From LMUY01 sp965198565 (lineage in GTDB: Bacteria; Pseudomonadota; Alphaproteobacteria; Acetobacterales; Acetobacteraceae): a stretch of DNA of 64,000 bases. The notes beneath the pieces were generated by a model. That model had not been told where the DNA came from, searched no databases, and saw nothing but the letters and a program-made list of their open reading frames with translations. Positions 1-10,654 of this stretch are shown here, in pieces (position 1 is the first letter of the stretch; each line of letters begins with the position of its first letter). The position numbers and the translations under genes were made by a program. The DNA is taken from contig OZ240665.1 in the NCBI GenBank assembly GCA_965198565.1, positions 3,224,001 through 3,288,000 of the forward strand, written 5' to 3'.

Positions 1-92
1 TTGCGCTCGATGAAGTCCAGCCACGGCGACTGGCCGTATTGCTCCAGCGCCTTCAGCGGATTACCGGCCTGCGCCTCGGTTTGCATGTCCAT
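1..92 (-). CDS. tal: Transaldolase, N-terminal fragment
   Basis: This is the 5' end of a minus-strand gene that runs off the left edge, so only about 30 residues are visible. They read MDMQTEAQAG followed by NPLKALEQYGQSPWLDFIER, which matches the start of bacterial transaldolases, including the transaldolase/glucose-6-phosphate isomerase fusions. The enzyme transfers a dihydroxyacetone unit in the non-oxidative pentose phosphate pathway. The gene lies 12 bp downstream of transketolase on the same strand, so the two are very probably co-transcribed. Whether it is a plain transaldolase or a fused Tal-Pgi cannot be seen here. An in-frame ATG two codons later (at 86) is an alternative start. Confidence 0.8.
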   Translation of the reverse strand, partial: MDMQTEAQAGNPLKALEQYGQSPWLDFIER

Positions 93-104
93 GGTAACAG
101 CCCC

Positions 105-2195
<2,091 letters not shown>

Positions 2196-2214
2196 GATCG
2201 ATTCCTTCATCTAG

Positions 2215-2265
2215 TCAGGCCTGGCATCTCGTCAGGCCTGACATCGGGGTAGGCCTGTGCGCCTC
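2215..2265. repeat. Three degenerate 17-bp direct repeats upstream of tkt
   Basis: The core AGGCCTG occurs at 2217, 2234 and 2251, exactly 17 bp apart. The first two units share TCAGGCCTG, and TCAGGCCTGA is itself palindromic. The array starts 20 bp before the preferred transketolase start, in the tkt-histidine kinase divergent region. It could be a helically phased operator or simply a short degenerate tandem duplication; the sequence cannot decide. Confidence 0.6.
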
Positions 2266-2476
2266 GTCCGGCGCGGCAAGCTGCCGGTCCGGATCGTGTC
2301 GACGCCCTACGCGCGGGAAGCGCACGCCGGGACCAACGAACCGTAGCCTCAAAAGCTGCCTCTGGCTCGTAAAGCTTTTGTTTTCGTGCCGCATGGAACT
2401 CACCGCCGCTCACGACTTTGCGAGCATGGCTCAAAGCCGTCCTCTGCCCTTTGGCGAAGGCGGCAGACCATCCGAT

Positions 2477-4000
2477 ATGCGCTGCACCATGCTCGAGACA
2501 CCCTATTCTGCTGCACCCCGCCGAGCCGGATTAGGTCAGCCACTCGGCCGCCTCGGCATCGCCTCCGTGGTGGGCAGCGCCCTGCTGCTGATTGCGATCT
2601 GCGCCGGGTCGATTTGGGCGGCGCAGCGGAGCGTGTCCGTGCTGCAGATGGCGCAGAGGCTGCGGCAGCAGCGCTCCGCCCTGACCGACATCCTCATCGA
2701 GGTCGAAGGCGCGGAGACCGCCCAGCGCGGCTACTTGCTCACGTCGGATGCCAGCTATCTTCCGCCGCTGCAGCATGCCCTCGAGACGACGCCAGGGCTG
2801 GTGAGCCGCCTGGCGCAGACCCGCGCAAATGACCCTCGGATGATCGAATTGCAGCAAATCATCACCGCCAAGATGGCTGAGCTGCGCCGCACCGTCGGGC
2901 TGCAGCAGTCCGGCGACGCGGCCGACGCGATGGCCATGGTCCGCACCAACGTCGGCAACGACAACATGACCACCCTGCGCAAGCTGGTCGGCGCCTTCCA
3001 GTCCGAGTTCGACCGGCGGCTGCTGCACGATGTTCGGACGGTGTTCCAGGACAACACGCTTGTGATTGCCATCGACTTGGTTGGGCTGGTCACCATCGTG
3101 CTGCTGGGCTGGCAGACCGCCCGGGCCGTGCGGGGCTACCTCTACCGGCTTGCCGAGGCCCAAGCCGTGGCCAGCAACGCCTATGCCGAGCTGGAGAGCA
3201 GCAACGAGCGGCTGGACGAGATGGTGCGGGTCCGCACCGCCGACCTCGTCGCCGCCAACGACGAGATCCAGCGCTTCGCCTACATCGTGTCGCACGACCT
3301 GCGCGCGCCCCTGGTCAACATCATGGGCTTCACCAGCGAGATGGAGCAGGCGAGCAGCGTGGTGGCGCGTTACGTCGTGACCGAGGGCGCGCCGGCCGAA
3401 CTGGCACAAGCCGCCATCGAGGACATTCCCGAGGCGCTGCGCTTCATTCGCAGTTCGACCAGCAAGATGGATCGCCTCATAAATGCCATCCTGAGGCTGT
3501 CCCGTGAGGGCCGCCGGGTGCTGACGCCAGAGCCGGTGGACATGCGGGGGCTGTTCACCGGCATCGTCGACACCATGCAGCACCAGGCCGACAGCAGGAA
3601 CACCAGGATCACCGTGGAAGACGTCCCAGACATCACCGCGGACCGCCTGGCGCTGGAACAGGTGTTCAGCAACCTGGTCGACAACGCGTTGAAATACTTG
3701 CGCCCAGGTGTCCCAGGGGAAATAAACATCAGCGGTTCGCGCAATGGCAACAGCGTGCTCTACCACGTGGCGGACAATGGCCGTGGCATCGCGCCGCGTG
3801 ATCACGAACGTGTGTTCGAGCTGTTCCGCCGGGCTGGCGACCAGACCGTCCCGGGTGAGGGCATCGGCCTCGCCCATGTGCGCGCACTCACCCGGCGGCT
3901 TGGCGGCACGATTGATTGCAACTCGGCTCTTGACGTAGGCACAACGTTTACCGTCCGGCTGCCCGCAGTGGCCAGCGAAGCAAGGGAGATCGCGGCTTGA
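2477..4000 (+). CDS. Membrane sensor histidine kinase with CHASE3-like sensor
   Basis: A sensor kinase of about 507 residues from this start. A transmembrane helix near residues 25-45 is followed by a CHASE3-like periplasmic helical domain (ETAQRGYLLTSDASYLPP), a second membrane helix, and the kinase core: SHDLRAPL with phosphoacceptor His near residue 273, N-box NLVDNALKY, and G-boxes DNGRGI and GEGIGLAHV. The kinase type resembles bacteriophytochrome partners. The next gene, an Rcp1-like receiver, starts inside its stop codon, so the two probably work together. Start choice is uncertain: in-frame TTG 2378, ATG 2393 and ATG 2489 are also possible. The signal sensed is unknown. Confidence 0.88.
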   Translation: MRCTMLETPYSAAPRRAGLGQPLGRLGIASVVGSALLLIAICAGSIWAAQRSVSVLQMAQRLRQQRSALTDILIEVEGAETAQRGYLLTSDASYLPPLQHALETTPGLVSRLAQTRANDPRMIELQQIITAKMAELRRTVGLQQSGDAADAMAMVRTNVGNDNMTTLRKLVGAFQSEFDRRLLHDVRTVFQDNTLVIAIDLVGLVTIVLLGWQTARAVRGYLYRLAEAQAVASNAYAELESSNERLDEMVRVRTADLVAANDEIQRFAYIVSHDLRAPLVNIMGFTSEMEQASSVVARYVVTEGAPAELAQAAIEDIPEALRFIRSSTSKMDRLINAILRLSREGRRVLTPEPVDMRGLFTGIVDTMQHQADSRNTRITVEDVPDITADRLALEQVFSNLVDNALKYLRPGVPGEINISGSRNGNSVLYHVADNGRGIAPRDHERVFELFRRAGDQTVPGEGIGLAHVRALTRRLGGTIDCNSALDVGTTFTVRLPAVASEAREIAA

Positions 4001-4434
4001 ACGCCAACCCAGTCACCATCATGCTGATCGAGGACGATCCCGGTCATGCCCGGTTGATCGAGAAGAACGTCCGGCGCGCGGGCGTGAACAACACGATCAA
4101 TCACTTCAGCGACGGCACTTCGGCGCTCGAGCACCTGTTCGGCGAGGATGCGGGCAAACGCCGGGTGCAACTGCCGATCCTGGTGCTGCTCGACCTCAAC
4201 CTGCCGGACATGAGCGGGCTCGACATCCTGGTCCGCATCAAGGCCGACCCGGTGCTGCGCCGCGCCCCGGTGATCGTGCTCACCACCACGGACGACAAGC
4301 TCGAGATCCAGCGGTGCTATGACATGGGTTGCAACGTCTACATCACCAAGCCCGTCGAATATGAGAGCTTCGCCAGCGCGATCCGGCAGCTCGGCCTGTT
4401 CCTCGCCGTGATGCAGGTGCCGGAACCCCTCTGA
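3997..4434 (+). CDS. Single-domain response regulator, Rcp1-like
   Basis: A 145-residue stand-alone receiver with no output domain. The acidic pocket (IEDD), the phosphoacceptor Asp66 in LLDLNLPDMSG, the conserved Thr in VIVLTTTDD and the Lys in YITKPVEY are all present. It resembles the Rcp1/CheY-like receivers paired with phytochrome-type kinases. It starts with TTG overlapping the TGA of the preceding kinase (TTGA), which implies translational coupling. It probably receives phosphate from the upstream kinase and either passes it on or binds a target protein; the downstream REC-kinase gene may belong to the same pathway. Confidence 0.9.
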   Translation: MNANPVTIMLIEDDPGHARLIEKNVRRAGVNNTINHFSDGTSALEHLFGEDAGKRRVQLPILVLLDLNLPDMSGLDILVRIKADPVLRRAPVIVLTTTDDKLEIQRCYDMGCNVYITKPVEYESFASAIRQLGLFLAVMQVPEPL

Positions 4435-4444
4435 AATCTCCCCC

Positions 4445-5503
4445 GTGCAGAATCTCGCCCCCACCGTCCGCGTGCTCTATGTCGATGACGACGAAGGCAT
4501 TTGCCGTCTGGTCCGCCGCCATTTGGAGCGCGAGGGCTTTGCGGTGACGGTCGCGCATAACGCGGCAACGGGGCTGTCGCTGGCCCGCAACGAAGTGTTC
4601 GACGCCATCGCGCTGGACCACTACATGCCCGGCCAGGATGGGTTGGACGTACTGGCGGACCTGCTGAGCCTGCCCGCGGCGCCCCCGGTGATCTTCGTCA
4701 CCGCCGCCGAGGAGCCCCGCATTGCGGTCGCTGCCCTGAAGGAAGGCGCGTTCGACTACGTGGTGAAGGACGTGCAGGGCACGTTCATGGAGTTCCTGGC
4801 CAGTTCGATCCGGCAGTCGCAGGAGCAACTCCGCTTGCGGCGGGAGCGCGAGGCGGCGCTGCAGGAGTTGCAGGAGAGCCGCAACCGGCTGGAGAAGCTG
4901 GCCAACCAGCAGGCGCTGCTGCTGCGCGAGGTCAACCACCGCATCGCCAACAGCCTGCAGTTGATCTCCTCGCTGATCGAGCTGCAGGCGCGGCGCGTGG
5001 CCGACCCGGCGGCGCGCGATATGCTCAAGCATGCGGCGGACCGGGTGGAAGCTGTGACCCTGGTGCACCGGCGGCTCTACACCAGCAACGATGTCGAAGC
5101 CGTGGCGATGGACCAGTACCTGGCGGGCCTGGTGGACGAGCTGGGCCGGCTGTCCCAGAACGACGAGCGCAACATCGCCATCACGCTGAGTGCCGAACCG
5201 ATCCGGGTGAACACGGACAAGGCGGTGTCGCTCGGCCTGATCGTGAACGAGCTGGTCACCAACGCGCTGAAATATGCCTATCCCGACCGGAACGGGGATA
5301 TTCGGGTGCGTTTCGGCCGTTGCGGCGAGGCCATTCAGCTTGTGGTGGAGGACGATGGCGTCGGCACCACCAGCGGTGGGGCGCCAAAGGGCAGCGGCTT
5401 AGGCACCATGATCGTGAACGCGATGGCCCGCAGCGCGAAAGCGACGGTAGAGATGGATCAAACCCACCCAGGCACGCGGGTGGTGCTCACGCTGGCGGAG
5501 TAG
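4445..5503 (+). CDS. Receiver-histidine kinase hybrid, HWE/HisKA_2 type
   Basis: A 352-residue soluble protein. An N-terminal receiver has phosphoacceptor Asp58 in ALDHYMPGQDG; a coiled-coil linker follows (about 115-160); then a HisKA_2 dimerisation box with His165 in REVNHRIANSLQL and an ATPase domain with NELVTNALKYAYP and a GSGLGTMIV-like G box. This layout is common in alphaproteobacterial light- and stress-response kinases. It starts at GTG 4445, ten bases after the Rcp1-like gene, completing a three-gene phosphotransfer operon. Input is probably phosphorylation of its receiver. The output partner is not in the window. Confidence 0.88.
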   Translation: MQNLAPTVRVLYVDDDEGICRLVRRHLEREGFAVTVAHNAATGLSLARNEVFDAIALDHYMPGQDGLDVLADLLSLPAAPPVIFVTAAEEPRIAVAALKEGAFDYVVKDVQGTFMEFLASSIRQSQEQLRLRREREAALQELQESRNRLEKLANQQALLLREVNHRIANSLQLISSLIELQARRVADPAARDMLKHAADRVEAVTLVHRRLYTSNDVEAVAMDQYLAGLVDELGRLSQNDERNIAITLSAEPIRVNTDKAVSLGLIVNELVTNALKYAYPDRNGDIRVRFGRCGEAIQLVVEDDGVGTTSGGAPKGSGLGTMIVNAMARSAKATVEMDQTHPGTRVVLTLAE

Positions 5504-5563
5504 CGGCCGCTGGCGTCTCGCTGTTCCGCCGGGGCCCCGCCGGGGAGGGCAATCATCTGGCAT

Positions 5564-5690
5564 CTCCCTCTCCCGTCCTTCACGGGGGGAGAGGGGCGGG
5601 GTGAGGGCTTCTTTTGGTGCTGTATCGTCCGTTCTGGCGGCTCTCGCACCCTCACCCCGGCCCTCTCCCGCCCGCGGGAGAGGGAGAAGA
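5564..5690. repeat. Palindromic GGGAGAGGG repeat, inverted pair (locus A)
   Basis: Two copies of a small element, each a CCCTCTCCC/GGGAGAGGG hairpin flanked by CGGGGTGAGGG, face each other in inverted orientation in the gap between convergent genes. The second copy begins near 5641. The doublet resembles the REP/REPIN class of bacterial repeats. Related copies are at 25827, 31228, 44563, 52789, 55147 and 62801. A hairpin here could also act as a two-sided terminator. Confidence 0.75.
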
Positions 5691-5725
5691 CGTCAGATGC
5701 GATCGCCTCGGCCGATGAAATCTTC

Positions 5726-6928
5726 TCACTCCAGCGCGCGGGTCCAGCTTGCAACCAGGCAGGCCAGCGTGCGCTCCCAGGTGAACCCGGCGGCGTGCGC
5801 CAAGCCCGCCTGGCGCAGCGACTCACAAAGCGCCGGGTCGGTCAGCAGCCGTTCCAGCCCGGCGGTAATCGCGGCGACGTCCTCCGGGTCCACCTGCAAG
5901 GCCGCGTCGGCCGCCACCTCGCCCACCGCCGTCGTGCTGGAGGCGAGCACGGGGACGCCGGCGGCCATCGCTTCCACTACCGGCAGGCCAAACCCCTCAT
6001 ACAGGCTGACATAGGCGAAGACCCCGGCGCGCGCGCAGAGCGGCACCAGGTCGGCATCCGCCACGTGGCCGAGCAGCCGCACGCTGCCGTCCCGGATCGC
6101 CGCGCTGGCCTCGGGGCGGGAGAGCACGTCCCCCCAACCCTTGCCGCCCGCAATCACCAGCGGCGCCCGCGCCCGTACGTCTGACGGCAAGGCTAAGTGG
6201 GCGGCGAGCAGCCGGTCGAAATTCTTGCGCGGCTCGAGGGTGGAGATCGACAGCACGTAGCTGCGGTCCACCAGCTCGAAGCGCTGCAGCACCGCCGCCG
6301 CCGCTGCGGCGTCCACCGGGACGAACTCGGCGGCCGGGGCAAGTGGAACCACGTCCACCCGATCCGCCGCCACGCCCAGATGGCGAACCATGTCGTCCTT
6401 GGTGAATTGACTGATGGCCACGAAGCGCCGCGCCCGCCGCAAGGTGCTGGGCAGGTTGCGGTCGATCCAGTGCAGCCGCTCCGCCGGGTGCCAGCCCGGC
6501 TGGTGGTGCCAGGACAAGTCGTTGATCGTCACGACCGTGGGCAGTGCGATCGGCCGGGCAATCATGTTGGGCTCGTGATACACCAGCCGCTTGCCGCTCT
6601 CCCGCGACAACTGCCGCAGCCGGCGGTTGAGCCCGCCATGCTTGAGCCGCCGCAGCGCCTGCACGCCCGGCACCCGGCCGACTGCAACCTTCCAGGGGAT
6701 CGGCACCCGCGGCATAGGCGTCGGCCCGAGCACGGCGTCCTCGAGCATGTCGACGCTGTCCACCCGCGACATTCCCTGCGGCAACAACAGGGTGAGACTG
6801 GCGATCTGGGGTGATACGCATGCCGCACGCGCGATCTCGAGCGTCATTCGCCCGACGCCGGAGCGGGTCAGCGCCAGGCTTTCCGCACCGATGAGGACGC
6901 TGAGTTGGGGGACGGGATCGAACGGCAC
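5726..6928 (-). CDS. GT4-family glycosyltransferase
   Basis: A GT-B fold glycosyltransferase of about 400 residues. The acceptor half contains a Rossmann start (LSVLIGAESLALTRSGVGR) and the donor half the GT4 hallmarks: STLEPRKNFDRLLAAH, then YEGFGLPVVEAMAAGVPVLAS, where the two acidic residues spaced EGFGLPVVE bind the nucleotide sugar. It probably transfers a sugar from a nucleotide donor to a lipid or polysaccharide at the cytoplasmic membrane. The frame is open to 7087, but GTG 6928 has AAGGA about six bases upstream and begins the conserved fold, so I use it. It is the last gene of a same-strand run of glycosylation genes, separated by a 107 bp gap. Confidence 0.85.
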   Translation of the reverse strand: MPFDPVPQLSVLIGAESLALTRSGVGRMTLEIARAACVSPQIASLTLLLPQGMSRVDSVDMLEDAVLGPTPMPRVPIPWKVAVGRVPGVQALRRLKHGGLNRRLRQLSRESGKRLVYHEPNMIARPIALPTVVTINDLSWHHQPGWHPAERLHWIDRNLPSTLRRARRFVAISQFTKDDMVRHLGVAADRVDVVPLAPAAEFVPVDAAAAAAVLQRFELVDRSYVLSISTLEPRKNFDRLLAAHLALPSDVRARAPLVIAGGKGWGDVLSRPEASAAIRDGSVRLLGHVADADLVPLCARAGVFAYVSLYEGFGLPVVEAMAAGVPVLASSTTAVGEVAADAALQVDPEDVAAITAGLERLLTDPALCESLRQAGLAHAAGFTWERTLACLVASWTRALE

Positions 6929-7035
6929 GAAAGTCCTTGCGCGGCAGGGATGGGATCGCTTTCGGACTAGCCCCGTTTCGGCCAGAATGTAACCCGAGCA
7001 AAGTCGAAACAGGTTACGGCCGGGTTGATACTGCG

Positions 7036-7485
7036 CTAATCCTCGATGTGACATTCCGGCGTCACATGGCCCTCGAACGGCTGCCAATAAACCGTCTGGC
7101 CAAACAGCGGAATGCCGATATAGCCCCGCATGCGCAAACGCCCGTCTTCATCGACGCGCAATTGTATCGTGTAGCGCTTGTCGTCGTCGGGATTGGTGAT
7201 GTGGCTGTTCCACACGCCGTCCTTGTCGACCGAGCCGCCTTGGATGATTTGCAGGTGGCAGCGCGACCGGCCGCGCAAGTCCAACTCGGCCGTGCCGTCC
7301 GGCCGCAGATGGGTCACGCCGATGACCGTTCCGCACAGCCCCTCGCTGCAGGCCTTGATGTCCACCACCCCATCGTGGTTCGGCGTCCACCACTCGCCAG
7401 GCACCGCGTCGGGGTTCCATGCCCCCAAGGCCGCCGGCATTGTACTCAGCAGGAGCAGCAACCCGAGGCCTGCGGGGCGGATCAT
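7036..7485 (-). CDS. Secreted DUF2147-family protein
   Basis: A 149-residue protein with a cleavable signal peptide (hydrophobic core LGLLLLLSTMPAALG, residues 6-20) followed by a DUF2147-like domain: PGEWWTPNHDGVVDIKAC, CGTVIGV and RMRGYIGIPLFGQTVYW. DUF2147 proteins are periplasmic and of unknown function. The ATG overlaps the TGA of the upstream GT2 gene by four bases, so it is translationally coupled to the glycosylation operon. A coupled exported partner suggests that the pathway product ends up outside the cytoplasmic membrane, but this is inference. Confidence 0.8.
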   Translation of the reverse strand: MIRPAGLGLLLLLSTMPAALGAWNPDAVPGEWWTPNHDGVVDIKACSEGLCGTVIGVTHLRPDGTAELDLRGRSRCHLQIIQGGSVDKDGVWNSHITNPDDDKRYTIQLRVDEDGRLRMRGYIGIPLFGQTVYWQPFEGHVTPECHIED

Positions 7486-8183
7486 CCCACCGGTTTGGGC
7501 GACATCGCGACGCGGGCAAAGGTCGACACAATGCGCCCACCCGCCCGGATCGTGCCCCGCAGCGACCCGGCGACCTTGCTCTCCCCGCCACTGCGGCAGC
7601 GATACGGCACCGGAACCTCCAGGATACGCAGCCCAGCGCGAGCGGCCTTCATTTGCATCTCGATGTTCCAGCCGTATGTCATTTCCCGCATCTGTAACGC
7701 ATCCAGGCTGGCCCGGCGCATCGCCCGGAACGCACACATATCGGTGTAGCGCACGCCGTAGAGCGCCCGCATGCCGAACCCGGCCGCCCGCCCAGCCGCG
7801 ACCTGGTGCCAACTCATCGACCCGGGGTCGCGTTGCCCCCGGGTTCGGGAGGCGATGACGAAATCATGCGTGCCGGCCTGGATCGGGCCGGTGAGCTGCC
7901 CCATCAGGTCGGCCCGGTCGGCGCCGTCGCCATCGAGGAACACGATGATGTCGCATTCTGGGTCGGCACCAGCGGCGGCCCGGGCGCAGGCCAGGCCGTA
8001 GCCGCGCTGACCCAGGGCCAACACCCGCGCGCCGGCCGAGGCGGCCGCCTCCTGGGTGCCGTCCGTGCTGCCGCTGTCGGCCACGATGATCTCGCGCGCC
8101 ACCTCGCGGGGGATTTCCCGCACCACCGCCCCGATCGCGTCACGCTCGTTCAGCGTCGGGATGACGACGCAGACCCCAGGCAT
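7482..8183 (-). CDS. GT2 glycosyltransferase, polyprenyl-phosphate sugar synthase type
   Basis: A 233-residue GT-A enzyme. It begins with CVVIPTLNERDAIG, followed by the DSGSTDGTQ nucleotide-binding segment, the metal-binding LDGDGAD motif near residue 85, and MTYGWNIEMQMKAARAG with SGGESKV toward the end. The length and lack of membrane anchors fit the soluble dolichyl/undecaprenyl-phosphate mannose or glucose synthase group, which charges a polyprenyl carrier for use by GT-C enzymes. A GT-C gene lies two genes upstream, which fits that donor-user relationship. Spacing is tight on both sides: four bases after the radical SAM gene and an ATGA overlap with DUF2147. Confidence 0.86.
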   Translation of the reverse strand: MPGVCVVIPTLNERDAIGAVVREIPREVAREIIVADSGSTDGTQEAAASAGARVLALGQRGYGLACARAAAGADPECDIIVFLDGDGADRADLMGQLTGPIQAGTHDFVIASRTRGQRDPGSMSWHQVAAGRAAGFGMRALYGVRYTDMCAFRAMRRASLDALQMREMTYGWNIEMQMKAARAGLRILEVPVPYRCRSGGESKVAGSLRGTIRAGGRIVSTFARVAMSPKPVG

Positions 8184-8187
8184 GAAG

Positions 8188-9264
8188 CTACAGCGACCAC
8201 CTCAGGCCGCAGTTCTCGCACGGCTTGGGCGGGGTGTCGCTCAGCAGGTTCTTGCGGAAATCCTGATACAGCGGGCCGTTCCAGATGTCGCGCAGGCTCT
8301 GCTGGGTGGCGTCGCCGAGCGTGTAGTTGCTGTAGCCGCGGGCGGAGAACGGCGCGATACAGCAGGGCAGGGCGCGGCCATGCGCGGTGAAATACATCAG
8401 CGACCAAGGGCGGCGGCACGTGGCCCAGGGCGTCTCGCCGTCGTTGTTCTTGAGGCTGGTGCCGGGCTCGGTGGCGCCGGACGCGTCCAGCATCACGCCC
8501 ACTTCGGCGCCGACGGCCTGCGCGGCGGCGATGGCCTGCTCCTCTTCGGCCTGGGTCTGCTCGAACAGGCTGTTCTCCGCCCGCGCCATGCCGAACCCGG
8601 CGTCGTCGAACACCAGGCGCTGCAGGTGCACTTCCTTCACCCCCATGCCAGCCGCCATGCGCACGAACTCGGGAAGCTGCTGCACCGTCTCCTTCAGCCC
8701 AGTGAGCCAAATCGAGACCTTCGGGTTGGTGGCGCCGGTGCGCGCCTGGAAGGCGGTGAACTTGCCGACGTCACGCACGATGCGGTCGAAGAAGTCCTTG
8801 CCCCGCACCGCGAGGTAGGTCGCCCGGTCCGCCGCGTCCACCGACACGCGCAGCTCGTCGAGCCCGGTGGCGACCAGCTCGGGGAATTTCTTCGGGTTCA
8901 GCAAGGTGCCGTTGGTGTTGAACAGCACGTAGATGCCGCGATCCTTCAGGTAGCGGATCATACGCGGCAGCTCCTTCACCAGCATCGGCTCGCCCACGCC
9001 ATGCAGCACCACGCGGGCGATGCTGGAGAATTGGTCGACGATGGAGGTGAACAGCTCCCAGCTCATATCGGCCGGCGGCTCGAGCGTCTCGAAGGTGCGT
9101 GGACAGGTCTCGCACAGCAGGTTGCAGCGGTTGGTGGTCTCTAGATACAGGCAGACCGGGGGCGCGGCGGTCAGGTCCCGGCTCTGCACGGCCTCAAAGT
9201 AACGGCGGGGGTCCTGCAAGGCCGTTGCCGACAGTTCTGTCGCGGACAAGCCACTGGCCGACAT
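8188..9264 (-). CDS. Radical SAM/SPASM protein in glycosylation operon
   Basis: A 358-residue protein. The radical SAM cluster motif CNLLCETC (Cys47, Cys51, Cys54) binds the [4Fe-4S]-SAM cluster, followed by GVGEPMLV and FNTNGTLL typical of the fold. The C-terminus has a SPASM-like cysteine region (PCCIAPFS and a closing CENCGL) for an auxiliary cluster. SPASM enzymes often modify peptides, but some act on sugars or other small molecules. The start at 9264 is preceded by GAGGAG seven bases upstream. It sits between a GT-C gene (13 bp upstream) and a GT2 gene (4 bp downstream). I do not recognise the exact family, so the substrate is unknown. Confidence 0.85.
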   Translation of the reverse strand: MSASGLSATELSATALQDPRRYFEAVQSRDLTAAPPVCLYLETTNRCNLLCETCPRTFETLEPPADMSWELFTSIVDQFSSIARVVLHGVGEPMLVKELPRMIRYLKDRGIYVLFNTNGTLLNPKKFPELVATGLDELRVSVDAADRATYLAVRGKDFFDRIVRDVGKFTAFQARTGATNPKVSIWLTGLKETVQQLPEFVRMAAGMGVKEVHLQRLVFDDAGFGMARAENSLFEQTQAEEEQAIAAAQAVGAEVGVMLDASGATEPGTSLKNNDGETPWATCRRPWSLMYFTAHGRALPCCIAPFSARGYSNYTLGDATQQSLRDIWNGPLYQDFRKNLLSDTPPKPCENCGLRWSL

Positions 9265-9277
9265 CAGGCGTCTCCTC

Positions 9278-10654
9278 TCAAGTGGTGCGGCGCGGCTGGA
9301 TCGTGGCGCGGCGCATCTGGAACGATTGCAGCATGTCCAGCCCAGCCAACACCAGGCAGGGGGCATAGACCAGCCATGGGAAAATGGTAATGCGGTGATA
9401 GGGGTCCTCGTAGAGCAATACGCTGGCCGCCGACAGGTAGATCACGCTGCGGAAGGGCGCAAAGCAGGCCAACAAGGCGAGCCACCCAACATACCATGGG
9501 TAATGCGGCGAAATTACGACCGTCGTCGCCGTCGCCAGCACCGCCCCGGCGCGCCCGACCGCCATGGCGCGCGCTCCCGGCGCCGCGGGCAACGGCCGGC
9601 CGAGCCCATACCATGCCGCCAAGCCGAGCAGCAGGCAGGCGCCTGCAGCGAGATACGCCACGATCGCCCAGGACGGCAGCGGACCGAACGAGCGCAACAT
9701 CCGCAGCAGAGCAAAGCCGGTGCCGGTGTCGATGCCTTCCTCGGCGGCATACCCGGTCAGGAAACCCAGGATGTGCGACCCGGCGCCGACCGCGTAGGCG
9801 CCATACATCACCGCGACGATCCCAAGCGTGGCCGCCAGCATCCGCCAATCCCACCGCCGCCAAAACGCCGGGAACAGCGCCGCCGGCAGCAGCTTGCACA
9901 GGATCGCCAGCCCCAGCAGCAAGCCGGTCAGCCCGCGGCGGTTGCGCGCGATGGCCACCAAGGCGAGGGCGATGAAGCCGATGCTGGCCGCGTCGATATG
10001 GCCGTTGCCGGCGTACTCCCAGACCGGCAGCGGGTTCCAGGCATAGACCAGCACCTCCGCCGCCGGCCGCCCCGCCAGCCGCAGCAGCCAGGCCACGCAG
10101 GCAACCGCCACCACCTCGAAGCCCAGCATCACCAGCTTGACCATGGTCAGCGACGACCAGGTGGCCCCGATCGCGGCGAAGATCACCTGCGCCATCGGCG
10201 GATAGATCGTCGGCGCCTCCTCAGAGCGGTTCACGCTGGTGTAGATCTGGTCGTCGCGCAGGAACTCCAATTGCGGCGCCGCCGGCAGGTAGAGGTAGGG
10301 GTTGATCCCGTGCATCTGAACCCGCCCGTCCCAGACGTAGCGGAACAGGTCCGACGACAGGAACGGCGGCGTGGCGACGGCCATCATCCTGGTCGCGCCG
10401 AACACGAGCAGCACGATCAGCAGCGCGCGGCGCGGCGCCGGGCCGGACCGGATCAGCCACACGGCAGCGAAATACACCACACAGGCGGCCAGCTCGAACC
10501 CGAGGAACACCCAAAGCCGCTGGTCCGACCCGATGGTCGCCACCGAGCCCGGGACGTTGCAGAGCAACTCGGCGGCAACCGCGAGGAGCAGCAGCAGGCC
10601 AGCCAAACCGAAGGCACGGTTGCGTAGCGCCGGGTCCGTCCGAAGCGGGTTCAC
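9278..10654 (-). CDS. Multi-pass GT-C type glycosyltransferase (GT87/DUF2029-like)
   Basis: A 458-residue integral membrane protein with about ten or more predicted hydrophobic helices. An early periplasmic loop carries SSDLFRYVWDGRVQMHGINPY, the acidic and aromatic signature of GT-C enzymes that use polyprenyl-phosphate sugars; YAWNPLPVWEYAGNGH and LAILCKLLP also fit the GT87/mannosyltransferase group. It probably transfers a sugar to an acceptor on the outer face of the inner membrane. It starts at GTG 10654, overlapping the TGA of the upstream gene as GTGA. The neighbouring GT2 could make its lipid-linked donor. Confidence 0.85.
   Translation of the reverse strand: MNPLRTDPALRNRAFGLAGLLLLLAVAAELLCNVPGSVATIGSDQRLWVFLGFELAACVVYFAAVWLIRSGPAPRRALLIVLLVFGATRMMAVATPPFLSSDLFRYVWDGRVQMHGINPYLYLPAAPQLEFLRDDQIYTSVNRSEEAPTIYPPMAQVIFAAIGATWSSLTMVKLVMLGFEVVAVACVAWLLRLAGRPAAEVLVYAWNPLPVWEYAGNGHIDAASIGFIALALVAIARNRRGLTGLLLGLAILCKLLPAALFPAFWRRWDWRMLAATLGIVAVMYGAYAVGAGSHILGFLTGYAAEEGIDTGTGFALLRMLRSFGPLPSWAIVAYLAAGACLLLGLAAWYGLGRPLPAAPGARAMAVGRAGAVLATATTVVISPHYPWYVGWLALLACFAPFRSVIYLSAASVLLYEDPYHRITIFPWLVYAPCLVLAGLDMLQSFQMRRATIQPRRTT

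Noticed and set aside
5504..5725. CRISPR-like spaced repeats
   Set aside because: Only two palindromic units in inverted orientation with no regular spacers; belongs to the dispersed repeat family.
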